Notes: generated from the letters alone by a model not told the origin. Shown: positions 44,641 to 53,514, counted from the stretch's first letter. The stretch is DNA of 64,000 nt from Chryseobacterium mulctrae (GCF_006175945.1 NZ_VAJL01000001.1:558001-622000), one strand, 5' to 3'. Numbers and translations: made by a program.

Positions 44641-45471
44641 ATGCCTTACCTTACAAAACAAGACAGCAAAAATTTTGAACTTTATTACGAAGATTTCGGT
44701 TTCGGACAACCGATTATTTTAATTCACGGTTGGCCGTTGAGCGGAAAATCTTGGGAACTACAGGTTCCTGTACTTTTAGATCTAGGATACAGAGTGATCA
44801 CTTACGACCGAAAAGGTTTCGGAAAATCGTCTCCGACTTTAGATGGTTATAATTATGACGGATTGGCTGCGGATTTACACGAGATTATCACTCAATTAGA
44901 ATTAAAAAACGTCATCCTTTTCGGATTTTCAATGGGTGGTGGTGAAGTTGTACGTTACTTAACCAATTATGGTTCAGAAAATGTAGATAAAATAGCTTTG
45001 ATTTCGTCCATCATTCCTTTGGTAAAACAGAAAGATGATAATCCACATGGAGTTTCTGAAGAAGAATTGTATGGAATTTTAACCAGTTTAAAAACTGACA
45101 GAGTCACTTTCTTGGAAAGTTTCCATAAAAACTTCTACAATTACGGATTACTTTCTCAAAAAGTAAGTCAGAAACAACTAGATTTTGATTGGAGTATTGC
45201 TTCTCAAGCGTCCCCAATTGCAACAATAAAATGTGCTGAAAGTTGGGCAAATACAGACTTCCGACCAGAGTTAGTAAATATAAATGTAAAAACCCTGATC
45301 GTACATGGTGATGACGACCAGATTGTACCAATAGAAACGGCAGGAAAACAAGCTGCTGCTGGGATTGTTGATAATGACTTCATCATAATCGAAGGTGCCC
45401 CTCACGGACTTAATATAACACATGCAGATCATCTAAACCATGCTTTAGCTGATTTCTTAAAGGATAATTAA
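44641..45471 (+). CDS. alpha/beta hydrolase (chloroperoxidase-like)
   Basis: The 276-residue protein starts at the ATG at 44641; a GTG eleven codons before is not conserved. The layout is HGWPLSGKSWELQVPVLLDL (oxyanion loop), GFSMGGGEVVRYL with nucleophile Ser97, Asp near 224 in VHGDDDQIVPIET, and His253 in EGAPHGLNITHADH. It is the cofactor-free haloperoxidase/esterase group. The substrate is unknown. It is divergent from the ECF 1 sigma gene, and a clean terminator follows at 45493-45521. No ECF-box promoter was seen before it. Confidence 0.9.
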   Translation: MPYLTKQDSKNFELYYEDFGFGQPIILIHGWPLSGKSWELQVPVLLDLGYRVITYDRKGFGKSSPTLDGYNYDGLAADLHEIITQLELKNVILFGFSMGGGEVVRYLTNYGSENVDKIALISSIIPLVKQKDDNPHGVSEEELYGILTSLKTDRVTFLESFHKNFYNYGLLSQKVSQKQLDFDWSIASQASPIATIKCAESWANTDFRPELVNINVKTLIVHGDDDQIVPIETAGKQAAAGIVDNDFIIIEGAPHGLNITHADHLNHALADFLKDN

Positions 45472-45492
45472 GCTTATAACAGCATATATGAA

Positions 45493-45521
45493 AAACAGCA
45501 GCAAAATAATTGCTGCTGTTT
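45493..45521 (+). terminator. hairpin terminator of the alpha/beta hydrolase gene
   Basis: AAACAGCAGCA/TGCTGCTGTTT (45493-45503 and 45511-45521, 7-nt loop), 22 bp after the stop. Confidence 0.75.
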
Positions 45522-45580
45522 CACAATACAAAAAAATTTAAATAATTGATGAGATAAAATTTATCATCTAAATTAGAGAT

Positions 45581-47665
45581 TTACTCAACAATTATTTTCT
45601 TCGAAACAATTTTTCCATTTATGTTAATTTTCAATATGTAAGCAGCTGCCTGTACTCCGCTTATATTAATTTTGTTTATTCCTTTTTCTAGTTTTTCAGA
45701 TGTTTTAATCAACTTACCAGAAAAATCATATATTTCATAAGTTACATTTCCTTTGAGACCAGACTCAATGGTAAATTGGCCATTAGTAACCGGATTTGGA
45801 TAGATTTTAATATCTTGTATATCAGACTTAGTTGCCTCATTCACGGCTAAAAAGGTAGCACAATTGCCCAGCCCTACCGCACACCAGGCATTTTCTACCT
45901 GCTGTAATTCATTGGAACCTGCACCATAAAGATCAATGGCAGCTTGTTTCGAAGCAGTATATGCATTAATATAACCGCTATTTGCGGTAAGATAAGTTGC
46001 TAAAGTTCTATACGCTATTTTTTCTGCTTTCTGAATTGTAATTCCTGTTACATTAAACGCGGTTCCTAGATCATTAGTTCCAGAACCTCCTACAGATAAT
46101 AAATAGAACCAATGGTTCCCTACTCCACTATTTGTATGTACCCCGCCCTTATCATTACTGTTGTCATATGGGGGTACTGGCGTAATCCAATAAGTTCCTC
46201 CATAAGTATCTGGTTGTTGAGACCCCAAGATAAAAGATCCGGAATTAGGATCAGACATACTTCTTATAAATAAACCTAAAAGAGGGTGGTTAGGAATTCC
46301 CTCTCCAATATTCCAGTTTGGAGAAATTCCTGAATAGAATTCTATTGCAGTCCCAAACATATCTGCAAAAGATTCATTTAAAGCTCCTGATTCTGCTTGA
46401 TATGCCAAATTAGCAGTTCTACCCACCATCAGGTGGGAATATTCATGTCCGGCAATATCTAATGCTACAAAGGGATTAAAAATACCTGACTGCCCATCGA
46501 CTAAACCGTTTCCATAAATCATAGCAACAATTCCTTGAACATCTAAAGCAGCAGCATTATCTCCTTGAATGGGAGTATTAGGCGTATTAAAATTAATATT
46601 ATAATAATTTCTGATGATGGAACCATTACCATCATAACTGTTTCTATTATGTCTATCAATATAATAATCTTTTGCTTTTTCCATCGCCCAATGAACTTCT
46701 ACAGCAGGTTTAGTATTCGTACCCATATAATTAGCTGTATTGCTTGTATATTCGGCAATATTTCCCGTTAAACCAGTGGATGCGGTTCCATTACCATCCC
46801 ATCCGGTTCCATCTAATGTATGAATATTTCTAGCATTATCTTTTAAACGGTAAGCTCCATTGTAGGAATCTACAGTAATAGATTGATTACCTTTATAATA
46901 AGTTGCACTTGTAGATGGAGCATCTACCAACGGACTAATAAAAAATGTTTTGCTAATCGAAGACACTTTATTTAGTGGAAAAACATTGTTAATTTTTGGC
47001 GCTATATTATGATTATGAATTTTTTCTAATTTTTTTACAACTTGTTTTGTAGTATTATCTACATAATACATAAATCCTTGTAAAGTTTTTAAAGATAGTG
47101 CACTGATTTGTGAAACCAAATGTAATTCAACACCTTTACCTGAATATACTTTCGTAATTACCTGGTCAAATTCATCGAAAGTTACGTTGGGGGTCTTCAT
47201 ATCTGCATTTACAATATTCTCTACTTCAGATTGGCTAAGAGGCTGTTTAATAGAAAAGCTTATCTCGTCAGAGAGTTCACCATTAACAAAAGTTATTTTA
47301 TTATCTTTTTCGTGAATCAATACTAATTCATCAGCAACTTTTACATCTTTATAATAATGCTGATAAGAAGAACGTTTAAATCCTAAATCATCAGTTGAAC
47401 TTGTAACAAATTTAAAAGTATGGTCATTATTAGTTCCTAACCATTCACCAAAATGATTAATCAAAAAATCAGATGAAATATTCTTTCCGCTAAAACTGGC
47501 GTGAAAATTACCCATACCTGAAGTTCTAGATATTCTAGGTAAATTTTGAACAGAATTTTCTGTGTTTCTAAGGCTATGATCCTGTGCGTTTATGAAAGAC
47601 GGAGCTAAACCACCCAATACAAAAACAAAGCTCAAAGATTTAATAAGTATAACTGTTTTTTTCAT
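45581..47665 (-). CDS. M4 (thermolysin-like) metallopeptidase with T9SS sorting domain
   Basis: The 694 residues run: signal peptide (1-27, ending INAQ), FTP/PepSY propeptide (about 40-210), then the M4 catalytic domain with zinc motif HEYSH (407-411) and third ligand Glu431 in GALNESFADMFG, and active His in GVHTNSGVGNHWFYLLSVGG. The C-terminus has a type A T9SS domain from IKIYPNPVTNGQFTIES to IVSKKIIVE. It is a secreted protease that digests protein outside the cell. A TGTAACA ... ATACTAACT promoter at 47688-47717 ties it to the two ECF sigma genes. The next gene upstream belongs to module 2. Confidence 0.96.
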   Translation of the reverse strand: MKKTVILIKSLSFVFVLGGLAPSFINAQDHSLRNTENSVQNLPRISRTSGMGNFHASFSGKNISSDFLINHFGEWLGTNNDHTFKFVTSSTDDLGFKRSSYQHYYKDVKVADELVLIHEKDNKITFVNGELSDEISFSIKQPLSQSEVENIVNADMKTPNVTFDEFDQVITKVYSGKGVELHLVSQISALSLKTLQGFMYYVDNTTKQVVKKLEKIHNHNIAPKINNVFPLNKVSSISKTFFISPLVDAPSTSATYYKGNQSITVDSYNGAYRLKDNARNIHTLDGTGWDGNGTASTGLTGNIAEYTSNTANYMGTNTKPAVEVHWAMEKAKDYYIDRHNRNSYDGNGSIIRNYYNINFNTPNTPIQGDNAAALDVQGIVAMIYGNGLVDGQSGIFNPFVALDIAGHEYSHLMVGRTANLAYQAESGALNESFADMFGTAIEFYSGISPNWNIGEGIPNHPLLGLFIRSMSDPNSGSFILGSQQPDTYGGTYWITPVPPYDNSNDKGGVHTNSGVGNHWFYLLSVGGSGTNDLGTAFNVTGITIQKAEKIAYRTLATYLTANSGYINAYTASKQAAIDLYGAGSNELQQVENAWCAVGLGNCATFLAVNEATKSDIQDIKIYPNPVTNGQFTIESGLKGNVTYEIYDFSGKLIKTSEKLEKGINKINISGVQAAAYILKININGKIVSKKIIVE

Positions 47666-47687
47666 AATATTTTTGATTAATTCTAAC

Positions 47688-47717
47688 AGTTAGTATAAAA
47701 AAAACAAAAATGTTACA
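47688..47717 (-). promoter_or_regulatory. shared ECF promoter of the M4 peptidase gene
   Basis: Minus strand: TGTAACA (47711-47717), 14 bp, ATACTAACT (47688-47696), 22 bp before the ATG at 47665. Same as at 44491 and 49082. Confidence 0.8.
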
Positions 47718-47730
47718 AAAAATTTTCAAA

Positions 47731-48546
47731 TTAATTCAATCTATTTAAAGTCTTTAGTAAAATATTTAAATCTATGAAATTGAGTTTAGCTCCAATTATA
47801 ATTATAATTAGGAGAATAATCAGAAGGAATAAAATGATTGCTACATAACAAGAAAAAAACCAGACTATAGTATTAATAATATTTCCTTTAATACCATATT
47901 TTTTAATTAAATATCTTTGTGATCTTTCAAACCATGTATTGGTTTTATTATTTCTAGGTTTCAATTCCACTCCATTTAGTTCATCAACAATGTGTATAAC
48001 ATCCTGAATGTACTTTCCGTACATATAATAAATCCAATATTTTATAATGAAAAATATCAGCAAAATACTTATCAAAAGGCTTATCCCAAAAATGGCAACA
48101 TGATATTCTGTATCAAAATGAAAGCTGATCTTAATAAGAGACATCATTAATGCCAAGGGAATATAAGAAATATAATACGCAAGATAAATTTCCTTAGAAA
48201 CCAAAAGCTGAGTTTTTAGATTGAATAGATCATAATTGGTATTAATGCTATTTTTGGTAAGCAATTTATACAACTTGATAAATCTGGAATAAAAATAAAT
48301 AATAAACCCAAACGACAAAATAACTTCAAAAACGGAAATCGTTTTGATATTTGAATCGTTTGTTGTAAATGGAAAACCATATAAAATACCCGGTAATGTG
48401 ACAATCATTATCCAGAATTCAGTTTTCATATTGATTCTTATCATTTCCAGCGGAGAGTGAATTTCATCTTGTTTTTCCAAAGAAATTTCCGGTGGAGTAT
48501 TTTTATTGTCTTTATTCCAAAGTTTTTTTAAATTATCTAATTCCAT
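47731..48546 (-). CDS. membrane protein in ECF module 2 (anti-sigma-like)
   Basis: The 271-residue paralogue of the protein at 43282 shares the N-terminus (MELDNLKKLWNKDNKNTPPE) and four hydrophobic helices. It carries an extra C-terminal part with one very hydrophobic helix (IILFLLIILLIIIIIGAKLN) and a charged stretch (ELKPRNNKTNTWFERSQRYL) missing in the other. It is 16 bp after the sigma 2 gene and is taken to be its membrane-bound partner. The target or ligand is unknown. Confidence 0.75.
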   Translation of the reverse strand: MELDNLKKLWNKDNKNTPPEISLEKQDEIHSPLEMIRINMKTEFWIMIVTLPGILYGFPFTTNDSNIKTISVFEVILSFGFIIYFYSRFIKLYKLLTKNSINTNYDLFNLKTQLLVSKEIYLAYYISYIPLALMMSLIKISFHFDTEYHVAIFGISLLISILLIFFIIKYWIYYMYGKYIQDVIHIVDELNGVELKPRNNKTNTWFERSQRYLIKKYGIKGNIINTIVWFFSCYVAIILFLLIILLIIIIIGAKLNFIDLNILLKTLNRLN

Positions 48547-48562
48547 TTTCTAAACTTTTACA

Positions 48563-49066
48563 TTAAACAGATTTCTGTTTTTCAATAATCTCTTTAAGTT
48601 TTGCCTTAGCGCGGTTAAGTTTTACCCTAACATTTATTTCTGTAATACCCAATTGACGAGCAATTTCTTTACCCGTAAAATCTTCCAGAAAGAAAAAAAT
48701 AAGTGCTTTATCAATAGAACTGAGTTGGTGGATGGCATCATACATCAATTTCATATTTCTGTCGTCTTCATCATTATAACTTTCATGGTATACAGAGAGA
48801 TTTTCTATACTTTGATAATGTATAAAACTACGCTTTTTCTCGCTTTTGAGGAAGACGATGGCCGTATTTAGTGCAGTTCTGTATAGCCAAGTAGAGAAAT
48901 CGCTTTTCCCAAGGAATTCACTATATGATTTCCATGCCTGATAGATGATCTCCTGATAAAGATCATTCTGGTCATCAAAATTATCCATATACATTTTAGA
49001 AATCTTGAAAATCACTCCTTTATGCTTTTCAATTTTTTCTAAAAACTCTTGTTCCAGTAATGCCAT
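48563..49066 (-). CDS. RNA polymerase ECF sigma factor 2
   Basis: The 167 residues start at the ATG at 49066, giving MALLEQEFLEKIEKHKGVIF, matching sigma factor 1 from its own start. The longer TTG reading is ruled out, as it would begin upstream of the promoter at 49082-49111. Regions 2 (ISKMYMDNFDDQNDLYQEII) and 4 (KEIARQLGITEINVRVKLNR) are intact. It is a close paralogue of sigma 1. Autoregulation or cross-regulation is suggested by the shared promoter. Confidence 0.93.
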   Translation of the reverse strand: MALLEQEFLEKIEKHKGVIFKISKMYMDNFDDQNDLYQEIIYQAWKSYSEFLGKSDFSTWLYRTALNTAIVFLKSEKKRSFIHYQSIENLSVYHESYNDEDDRNMKLMYDAIHQLSSIDKALIFFFLEDFTGKEIARQLGITEINVRVKLNRAKAKLKEIIEKQKSV

Positions 49067-49081
49067 TTTATTACTCTGAAC

Positions 49082-49111
49082 AGTTAGTATCATTTTCTGC
49101 CAAATGTTACA
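49082..49111 (-). promoter_or_regulatory. shared ECF promoter 2 (TGTAACA-N14-ATACTAACT)
   Basis: Minus strand: TGTAACA (49105-49111), 14 bp, ATACTAACT (49082-49090), 15 bp before the sigma 2 ATG. Same as at 44491 and 47688. Confidence 0.8.
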
Positions 49112-49143
49112 TTTTTTAACAAAATCAATCGATTTCAATTAAA

Positions 49144-49178
49144 AATCCACAATGAATAAAACAAATTCATTGTGGATT
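49144..49178 (-). terminator. hairpin terminator of the GapN-like gene
   Basis: A 14-bp stem AATCCACAATGAAT/ATTCATTGTGGATT (49144-49157 and 49165-49178), followed by T5 on the minus strand, 29 bp after the stop. Confidence 0.85.
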
Positions 49179-49207
49179 AACTGATCTTTTAAAAGTAAAA
49201 ACCTAAC

Positions 49208-50836
49208 TTAAAAAATATAATCTGTACTCAAAAAATTAGAATCGTGGTCTCTCACAATGGTATTCAACAATTCTTTATTAGAATCTGTAATTTTTGCAGC
49301 CACCAAAGAACGGATGGAGAACGAACGAAGCGCATCAAAAACAGAAAGTGTACCTTCTGCGCTGTCTTTTCTTCCTGTGAAAGGGAAAACATCTGGTCCA
49401 CGTTGAGCTTGGCAATTGATATTCACTCGGCTCACCAGGTTTACAAAAGAATCAATTAATTTCGAAACTTCCAGAGCATCTTCGCTGAAAATACTCACTT
49501 GCATTCCGTGGTCTGCATTCACCTGATAATCGATGGGTTCTTCAATATTGTCAAACGGAACTACCGGAATTACCGGACCAAACTGCTCCTCATGATACAA
49601 TTTCATCTCATTATTCACAGGATAAACAACTGCTGGAAAAACAAAAGATTTTTCGGTAGATCCACCATTTTCATTGAGAACTTTTGCTCCTTTTGCTAAA
49701 GCATCCTCAATACATTCTTTTAAATAAGAAGGTTTATTGACTTCTGGAAGCGGAGTAATTTTCACTTCTTTTTCCCAAGGAAGTCCAGGTTTTAAAGCAG
49801 AAACAGCTGCCGTTAATTTCTTAGTAAATTCTTCAGCAACCTCTTTTTGAACGAAAATCAATTTCAAAGCGGTACATCTTTGTCCGTTGAAAGAAAGCGC
49901 CCCGAGAATAATTTCACTTACAGCAATGTCAAGATTCGAATTTTTAGTTACAATTGCTGCGTTTTTTGCATCTAAACTTAAAATAGCTCTTAAACGGTTG
50001 ACTTTCGGATGTAGTTTTTTCAATCCATTTGCTACTTTACTTGAACCAATAAATGCTAAAACATTTACTTTTCCGCTTTCCATTATTGGAGTGATAATTT
50101 CTGAACCTTTTCCGTATAAAGTATTGACTGTACCTTTTGGAAAGGCTTCTTTAAATGCTTTTAATAAAGGATAATGTGCTAAAACACCATGCTTCGGAAG
50201 TTTAAACAAAATTGTATTCCCCATAATTAAAGCAGGAATTAATGTGGTGAAAATCTCGTTTAAAGGATAATTGAAAGGTCCCATACTCAAAACTACACCA
50301 AGAGGTGCTCTTCTGATTTGAGCAATTGTTCCTTCGGCTTGTTGAAAACGTGAAGATTCTCTATCTAAATCTTTTAAGGCATCAATAGTTTGGTTGATGT
50401 AATCTACTGTTCTGTCAAATTCTTTGGTGGAATCTGGCAAAGTTTTTCCAATTTCCCACATCAGTAATTTGATAATCAAATCACGCTCTTTAATCATAAA
50501 ATACACAAATTTCTGCATGCATTTTATTCTTCCTTCCACAGACATTGTTGGCCATTCTCCCAATCCGTTATCATAAGCTTTTACTGAAGCTTCCAAAACT
50601 TCCATTGCTTCTTTCGGACTAATATTCGGAATGCTTCCTAATAGTTTTCTTTTTAAACCATTTTCTGTTTTAATGCAAACCGGTGAATAAATTTCGGTGA
50701 CATCTCCCTTCCATTCTACCAATTCTCCGTTGAGGAGATATTCTCGTTGATGGATTTCGGGAACTTTATATTCTTCAGGAATTTCGTTTTCAGATTTGAA
50801 CAGATTATGGAATGAAGTTTCATTGACTGAGCTCAT
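49208..50836 (-). CDS. NADP-dependent glyceraldehyde-3-phosphate dehydrogenase-like ALDH
   Basis: The 542-residue aldehyde dehydrogenase contains the catalytic Cys321 in SFNGQRCTALK and NFYPL-like cofactor loop GPFNYPLNEIFTTLIPALIM. The GapN-type end has QRGPDVFPFTGRKDSAEGTL then SVFDALRSFSIRSLVA. GapN oxidises glyceraldehyde 3-phosphate to 3-phosphoglycerate, making NADPH. The usual catalytic Glu in the ELGGK motif is missing: the segment reads AILSLDAKNAAIV, with Ser at that position and Asp two residues on. That could change the reaction, or the acid may have moved in this subfamily. It has its own terminator. Confidence 0.82.
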   Translation of the reverse strand: MSSVNETSFHNLFKSENEIPEEYKVPEIHQREYLLNGELVEWKGDVTEIYSPVCIKTENGLKRKLLGSIPNISPKEAMEVLEASVKAYDNGLGEWPTMSVEGRIKCMQKFVYFMIKERDLIIKLLMWEIGKTLPDSTKEFDRTVDYINQTIDALKDLDRESSRFQQAEGTIAQIRRAPLGVVLSMGPFNYPLNEIFTTLIPALIMGNTILFKLPKHGVLAHYPLLKAFKEAFPKGTVNTLYGKGSEIITPIMESGKVNVLAFIGSSKVANGLKKLHPKVNRLRAILSLDAKNAAIVTKNSNLDIAVSEIILGALSFNGQRCTALKLIFVQKEVAEEFTKKLTAAVSALKPGLPWEKEVKITPLPEVNKPSYLKECIEDALAKGAKVLNENGGSTEKSFVFPAVVYPVNNEMKLYHEEQFGPVIPVVPFDNIEEPIDYQVNADHGMQVSIFSEDALEVSKLIDSFVNLVSRVNINCQAQRGPDVFPFTGRKDSAEGTLSVFDALRSFSIRSLVAAKITDSNKELLNTIVRDHDSNFLSTDYIF

Positions 50837-51010
50837 AAATTGTATATTTTAATAGTTTGGAAATTTGAAAGAATAAAGTTAGCCGTAAAAATCTGTTTTA
50901 AAAAGAAACAACTCATAGATTTACTCTATTTGATGGGTGTTTGAATGAAAATTAATATTGAAAATCATTTCGTCAGCTCAAGGATTTTATCAAGAAATTA
51001 CATAAAAATT

Positions 51011-51046
51011 TCTCGATACGATTTTTTCAAAATCTACTCGAAATGA
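51011..51046. repeat. TCTCGATACG/CTACTCGAA dispersed repeat
   Basis: TCTCGATACG at its start and CTACTCGAAATGA at its end match 59481-59516 in the same orientation with three differences over 36 bp. Gene-free interval 50837-51118; no other feature of note in it. Confidence 0.65.
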
Positions 51047-51091
51047 AGAGGTTTCGTGTACCGATTAAAATGAACATTTTTTAAAATAAAA

Positions 51092-51113
51092 AACTCAGCA
51101 AAAAAGCTGAGTT
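51092..51113 (-). terminator. hairpin terminator of the DoxX-like gene
   Basis: AACTCAGC/GCTGAGTT (51092-51099 and 51106-51113, A6 loop), T-rich on the minus strand, 5 bp after the stop. Confidence 0.75.
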
Positions 51114-51118
51114 CAATT

Positions 51119-51505
51119 CTATTTTTCTGTTGATTTTAATGCCCAGAAAACAAGCAATGGCTGCATAAATAATCGGGCTAATCTCTTTCCGTCGGTATTT
51201 AAGCCGAAACTGTCTCGATCATTTTTATATTGTGCAATATTTCCTGGAAAAACTGCCGTAAAAAAAGTTCCTGCAATTTTACCAACTATCAATTCGTATT
51301 TTTTAGGAGTCGCAATAATAGCAGTTCCTAAAGCAATCTCTGCAACTCCTGAATAAACAACGGTATCATCTTTTTCAAGTGGAACCCAATCGGGAACCTG
51401 TGCTTGGAATTCTTTTCTTGCAAATGTAAGATGACCTATTCCTGCGGTAATTAACATCGCTCCAAGACCGTATTTTGCGATGGTTTTGATGGTGTCTGAT
51501 TTCAT
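51119..51505 (-). CDS. small DoxX-like membrane protein
   Basis: The 128-residue protein starts at the ATG at 51505 (MKSDTIKTIAKYGLGAMLIT). Four hydrophobic helices and the motif AGIGHLTFARKEFQAQVPDW resemble the DoxX/TQO small-subunit group; the QVPDWVP loop is characteristic. The function is undefined. A TTG 15 codons earlier is not favoured. Confidence 0.75.
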   Translation of the reverse strand: MKSDTIKTIAKYGLGAMLITAGIGHLTFARKEFQAQVPDWVPLEKDDTVVYSGVAEIALGTAIIATPKKYELIVGKIAGTFFTAVFPGNIAQYKNDRDSFGLNTDGKRLARLFMQPLLVFWALKSTEK

Positions 51506-51575
51506 AATGTATATTTTGTGATACAATAATGAAGTCAAGAATGATTCCAATCTGATATTTATTTTTCTTAAAATT

Positions 51576-52185
51576 TTATTTCTTCTTTCTAAATTCTTTT
51601 TTCAGTTTAATAATGACGACTCCATTACGCGCCTTAGTTCCGTACAGTGCAGTTGCCTGAATTCCTTTGATTATTCATTTTCTTAATCTTATTAGGATCA
51701 AAATCTTTTAAGGTTTTAGCTTCCACAATTTCGCCATCAATTACCCATAAAGGTTCGTTATTTCCCTGAATGGATGAAGGTGCACCTCTTCCCATTATTG
51801 GAGGTGAAGAATATGCATTATTTTGATTAATTACTAAAGAAGCTATTTGCCCTTGAAGATTGGCAAGAGCTGAAGTCTTTATTGAATCTTTTTCCTGAGC
51901 ATTTACAGAAACAATTCTGCCGGATGTTAAGATAAAACCAATAGCAAATTTTGAAAATAGCGAGTTGATTATTGAATACTGCATATTTCTATTAAGTTGT
52001 GATTCATAAAAGTTTCCGCAGATATTTTGAGACGAATGATCAGAAAAAAAATCTAAAATTTCATCATCAGAATCATTCGTAAAATCTCTGACAGTTTTTG
52101 AGCAAACCGCACAGAATCTTCCTTTTTCTTGAGATGTCATTGTTTCCCATTTTTTATGACAAGGCTTTGGTAAAATGATTTTCAT
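51576..52185 (-). pseudogene. frameshifted TonB-plug-like protein
   Basis: From the ATG at 52185 the reading runs 183 codons and stops at 51634. The N-terminus MKIILPKPCHKKWETMTSQE with CAVCSKTV is the Cys-rich start of a Flavobacteriia family, then a transmembrane helix and a plug motif with PPIMGRGAPSSIQGNNEPLW then VIDGEIV. It ends IKKMNNQRNSGNCTVRN. In the +1 frame from there the DNA reads KGIQATALYGTKARNGVVII then KLKKEFRKKK and stops at 51576. ATALYGTKARNGVVIIK is the standard end of the TonB plug domain, so one frame change has broken the gene. Confidence 0.8.
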
Positions 52186-52406
52186 GGTCTCTTTTTAATT
52201 AAAGATGCAGTGTTGAGTAAAAAGGTTGGAAAGTGTTTAATATTTAAATGAAAATAATACTGTTTTTTACCTTTTGATAAAAAAATAAGTTTGCACTAAC
52301 CGTTTTTTTAGCAAGCCATTCAAAATATAAAACTCAGTTTTTTGTTATAAATTTAACTTTTGATTAAGAAATTTCACTTAAAGAAATCAACAGAAAGAAA
52401 AACAAC

Positions 52407-52937
52407 ATGACAGAAGAAGTAATTTATAGACAGGAAACACAGGATGATTTTCAAGAAGTATTTGAACTTAACGGTAAAGCTTTCGGACAGCAGAATGAAG
52501 CGAAGTTAGTAAATGCTTTAAGAAATAATCTGAATGTTTTTATTCCCGAACTTTCTATTGTTGCTATAAAAGACAACGCAATTATTGGTCATATTTTGTT
52601 TACTAAAATCAATATAAAAAATGATGATAAAACTTTAAATGAAAGTTTAGCACTTGCTCCAATGGCTGTATTACCCGAATTTCAAAAAAATGGAATTGGC
52701 GGTCAATTAATCAGACGTGGTCTTGAAACGGCAAAACAATTGGGTTATCAATCGGTAATTGTTTTAGGACATGAACATTATTATCCAAAATTTGGATTTG
52801 AACCTGCTGAAAAATGGAATATCAAAGCACCTTTTGACGTACCTTCAAATGTATTTATGGCTATTGAATTGGTAAAAGGTAATCTTGAAAATATCTCGGG
52901 AACCGTAATTTACCCAAAAGAATTTGAAACTGTATAA
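52407..52937 (+). CDS. GNAT N-acetyltransferase
   Basis: The 176-residue protein, EEVIYRQETQDDFQEVFELN, has the GNAT P-loop APMAVLPEFQKNGIGGQLIR then RGLETAKQLGYQSVIVLGHE. The late HYYPKFGFEPAEKWNIKAPF segment is typical of YhbS-like acetyltransferases. The substrate is unknown. It is followed after 44 bp by a VOC gene on the same strand, so they are probably one transcript. Confidence 0.9.
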   Translation: MTEEVIYRQETQDDFQEVFELNGKAFGQQNEAKLVNALRNNLNVFIPELSIVAIKDNAIIGHILFTKINIKNDDKTLNESLALAPMAVLPEFQKNGIGGQLIRRGLETAKQLGYQSVIVLGHEHYYPKFGFEPAEKWNIKAPFDVPSNVFMAIELVKGNLENISGTVIYPKEFETV

Positions 52938-52981
52938 TCAAATTTCTAAAGCTAACTTCACTTCAATATAAATTTTAAATT

Positions 52982-53434
52982 ATGAAAAATCAGAATTTAC
53001 TTAGAATGGACAATGTCGGAATTGTGGTAGAATCCCTCGACGAAACGATTTCTTTTTTTCTTGAACTTGGTTTAAAGCTAGAAGGAAGATCAATGATTGA
53101 AGGCGAATGGGCAGGTCGTGTTACGGGACTTGGCAATCAATCTGTAGAAGTTGCTATGATGGTGACACCCGATGGAAACAGCCGGCTGGAACTTTCGCTA
53201 TTTATTAATCCGAAAGTAATTGAAGATCATCGCAACGCTCCCGTAAATGCTTTAGGTTATTTGCGTGTTATGTTTGCCGTTGCAGACTTAGACGACACGC
53301 TCGACAGACTTTATAAACATGGCGCCCAACTTGTAGAAGAAGTTGTTGATTACCAAAACGTTTATAAGCTTTGTTACATTCGTGGACCTGAAGGAATTCT
53401 TATTGGGCTGGCTGAAGAAATTAACAAAAAATAA
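52982..53434 (+). CDS. VOC family protein
   Basis: The 150-residue glyoxalase-fold protein starts with LLRMDNVGIVVESLDETISF and FLELGLKLEGRSMIEGEWAG. The end YKLCYIRGPEGILIGLAEEI, with the terminal Glu, is typical of bleomycin-resistance-like glyoxalases. The metal ligands would be in the first (MDNVGIVV, where His is more usual) and last strands. It is co-located with a GNAT gene. Confidence 0.88.
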   Translation: MKNQNLLRMDNVGIVVESLDETISFFLELGLKLEGRSMIEGEWAGRVTGLGNQSVEVAMMVTPDGNSRLELSLFINPKVIEDHRNAPVNALGYLRVMFAVADLDDTLDRLYKHGAQLVEEVVDYQNVYKLCYIRGPEGILIGLAEEINKK

Positions 53435-53514
53435 CTTTGAAAATTCTGTAAAAGTGTTTGATAAAAAGGAATTTGAACTGGCTTTTCATTATCATTATAT
53501 TTTATGATTTTATT

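Noticed and set aside
49067..49138. Longer N-terminus of ECF sigma 2
   Set aside because: It would start upstream of the mapped promoter motif (49082-49111), and the paralogue lacks it.
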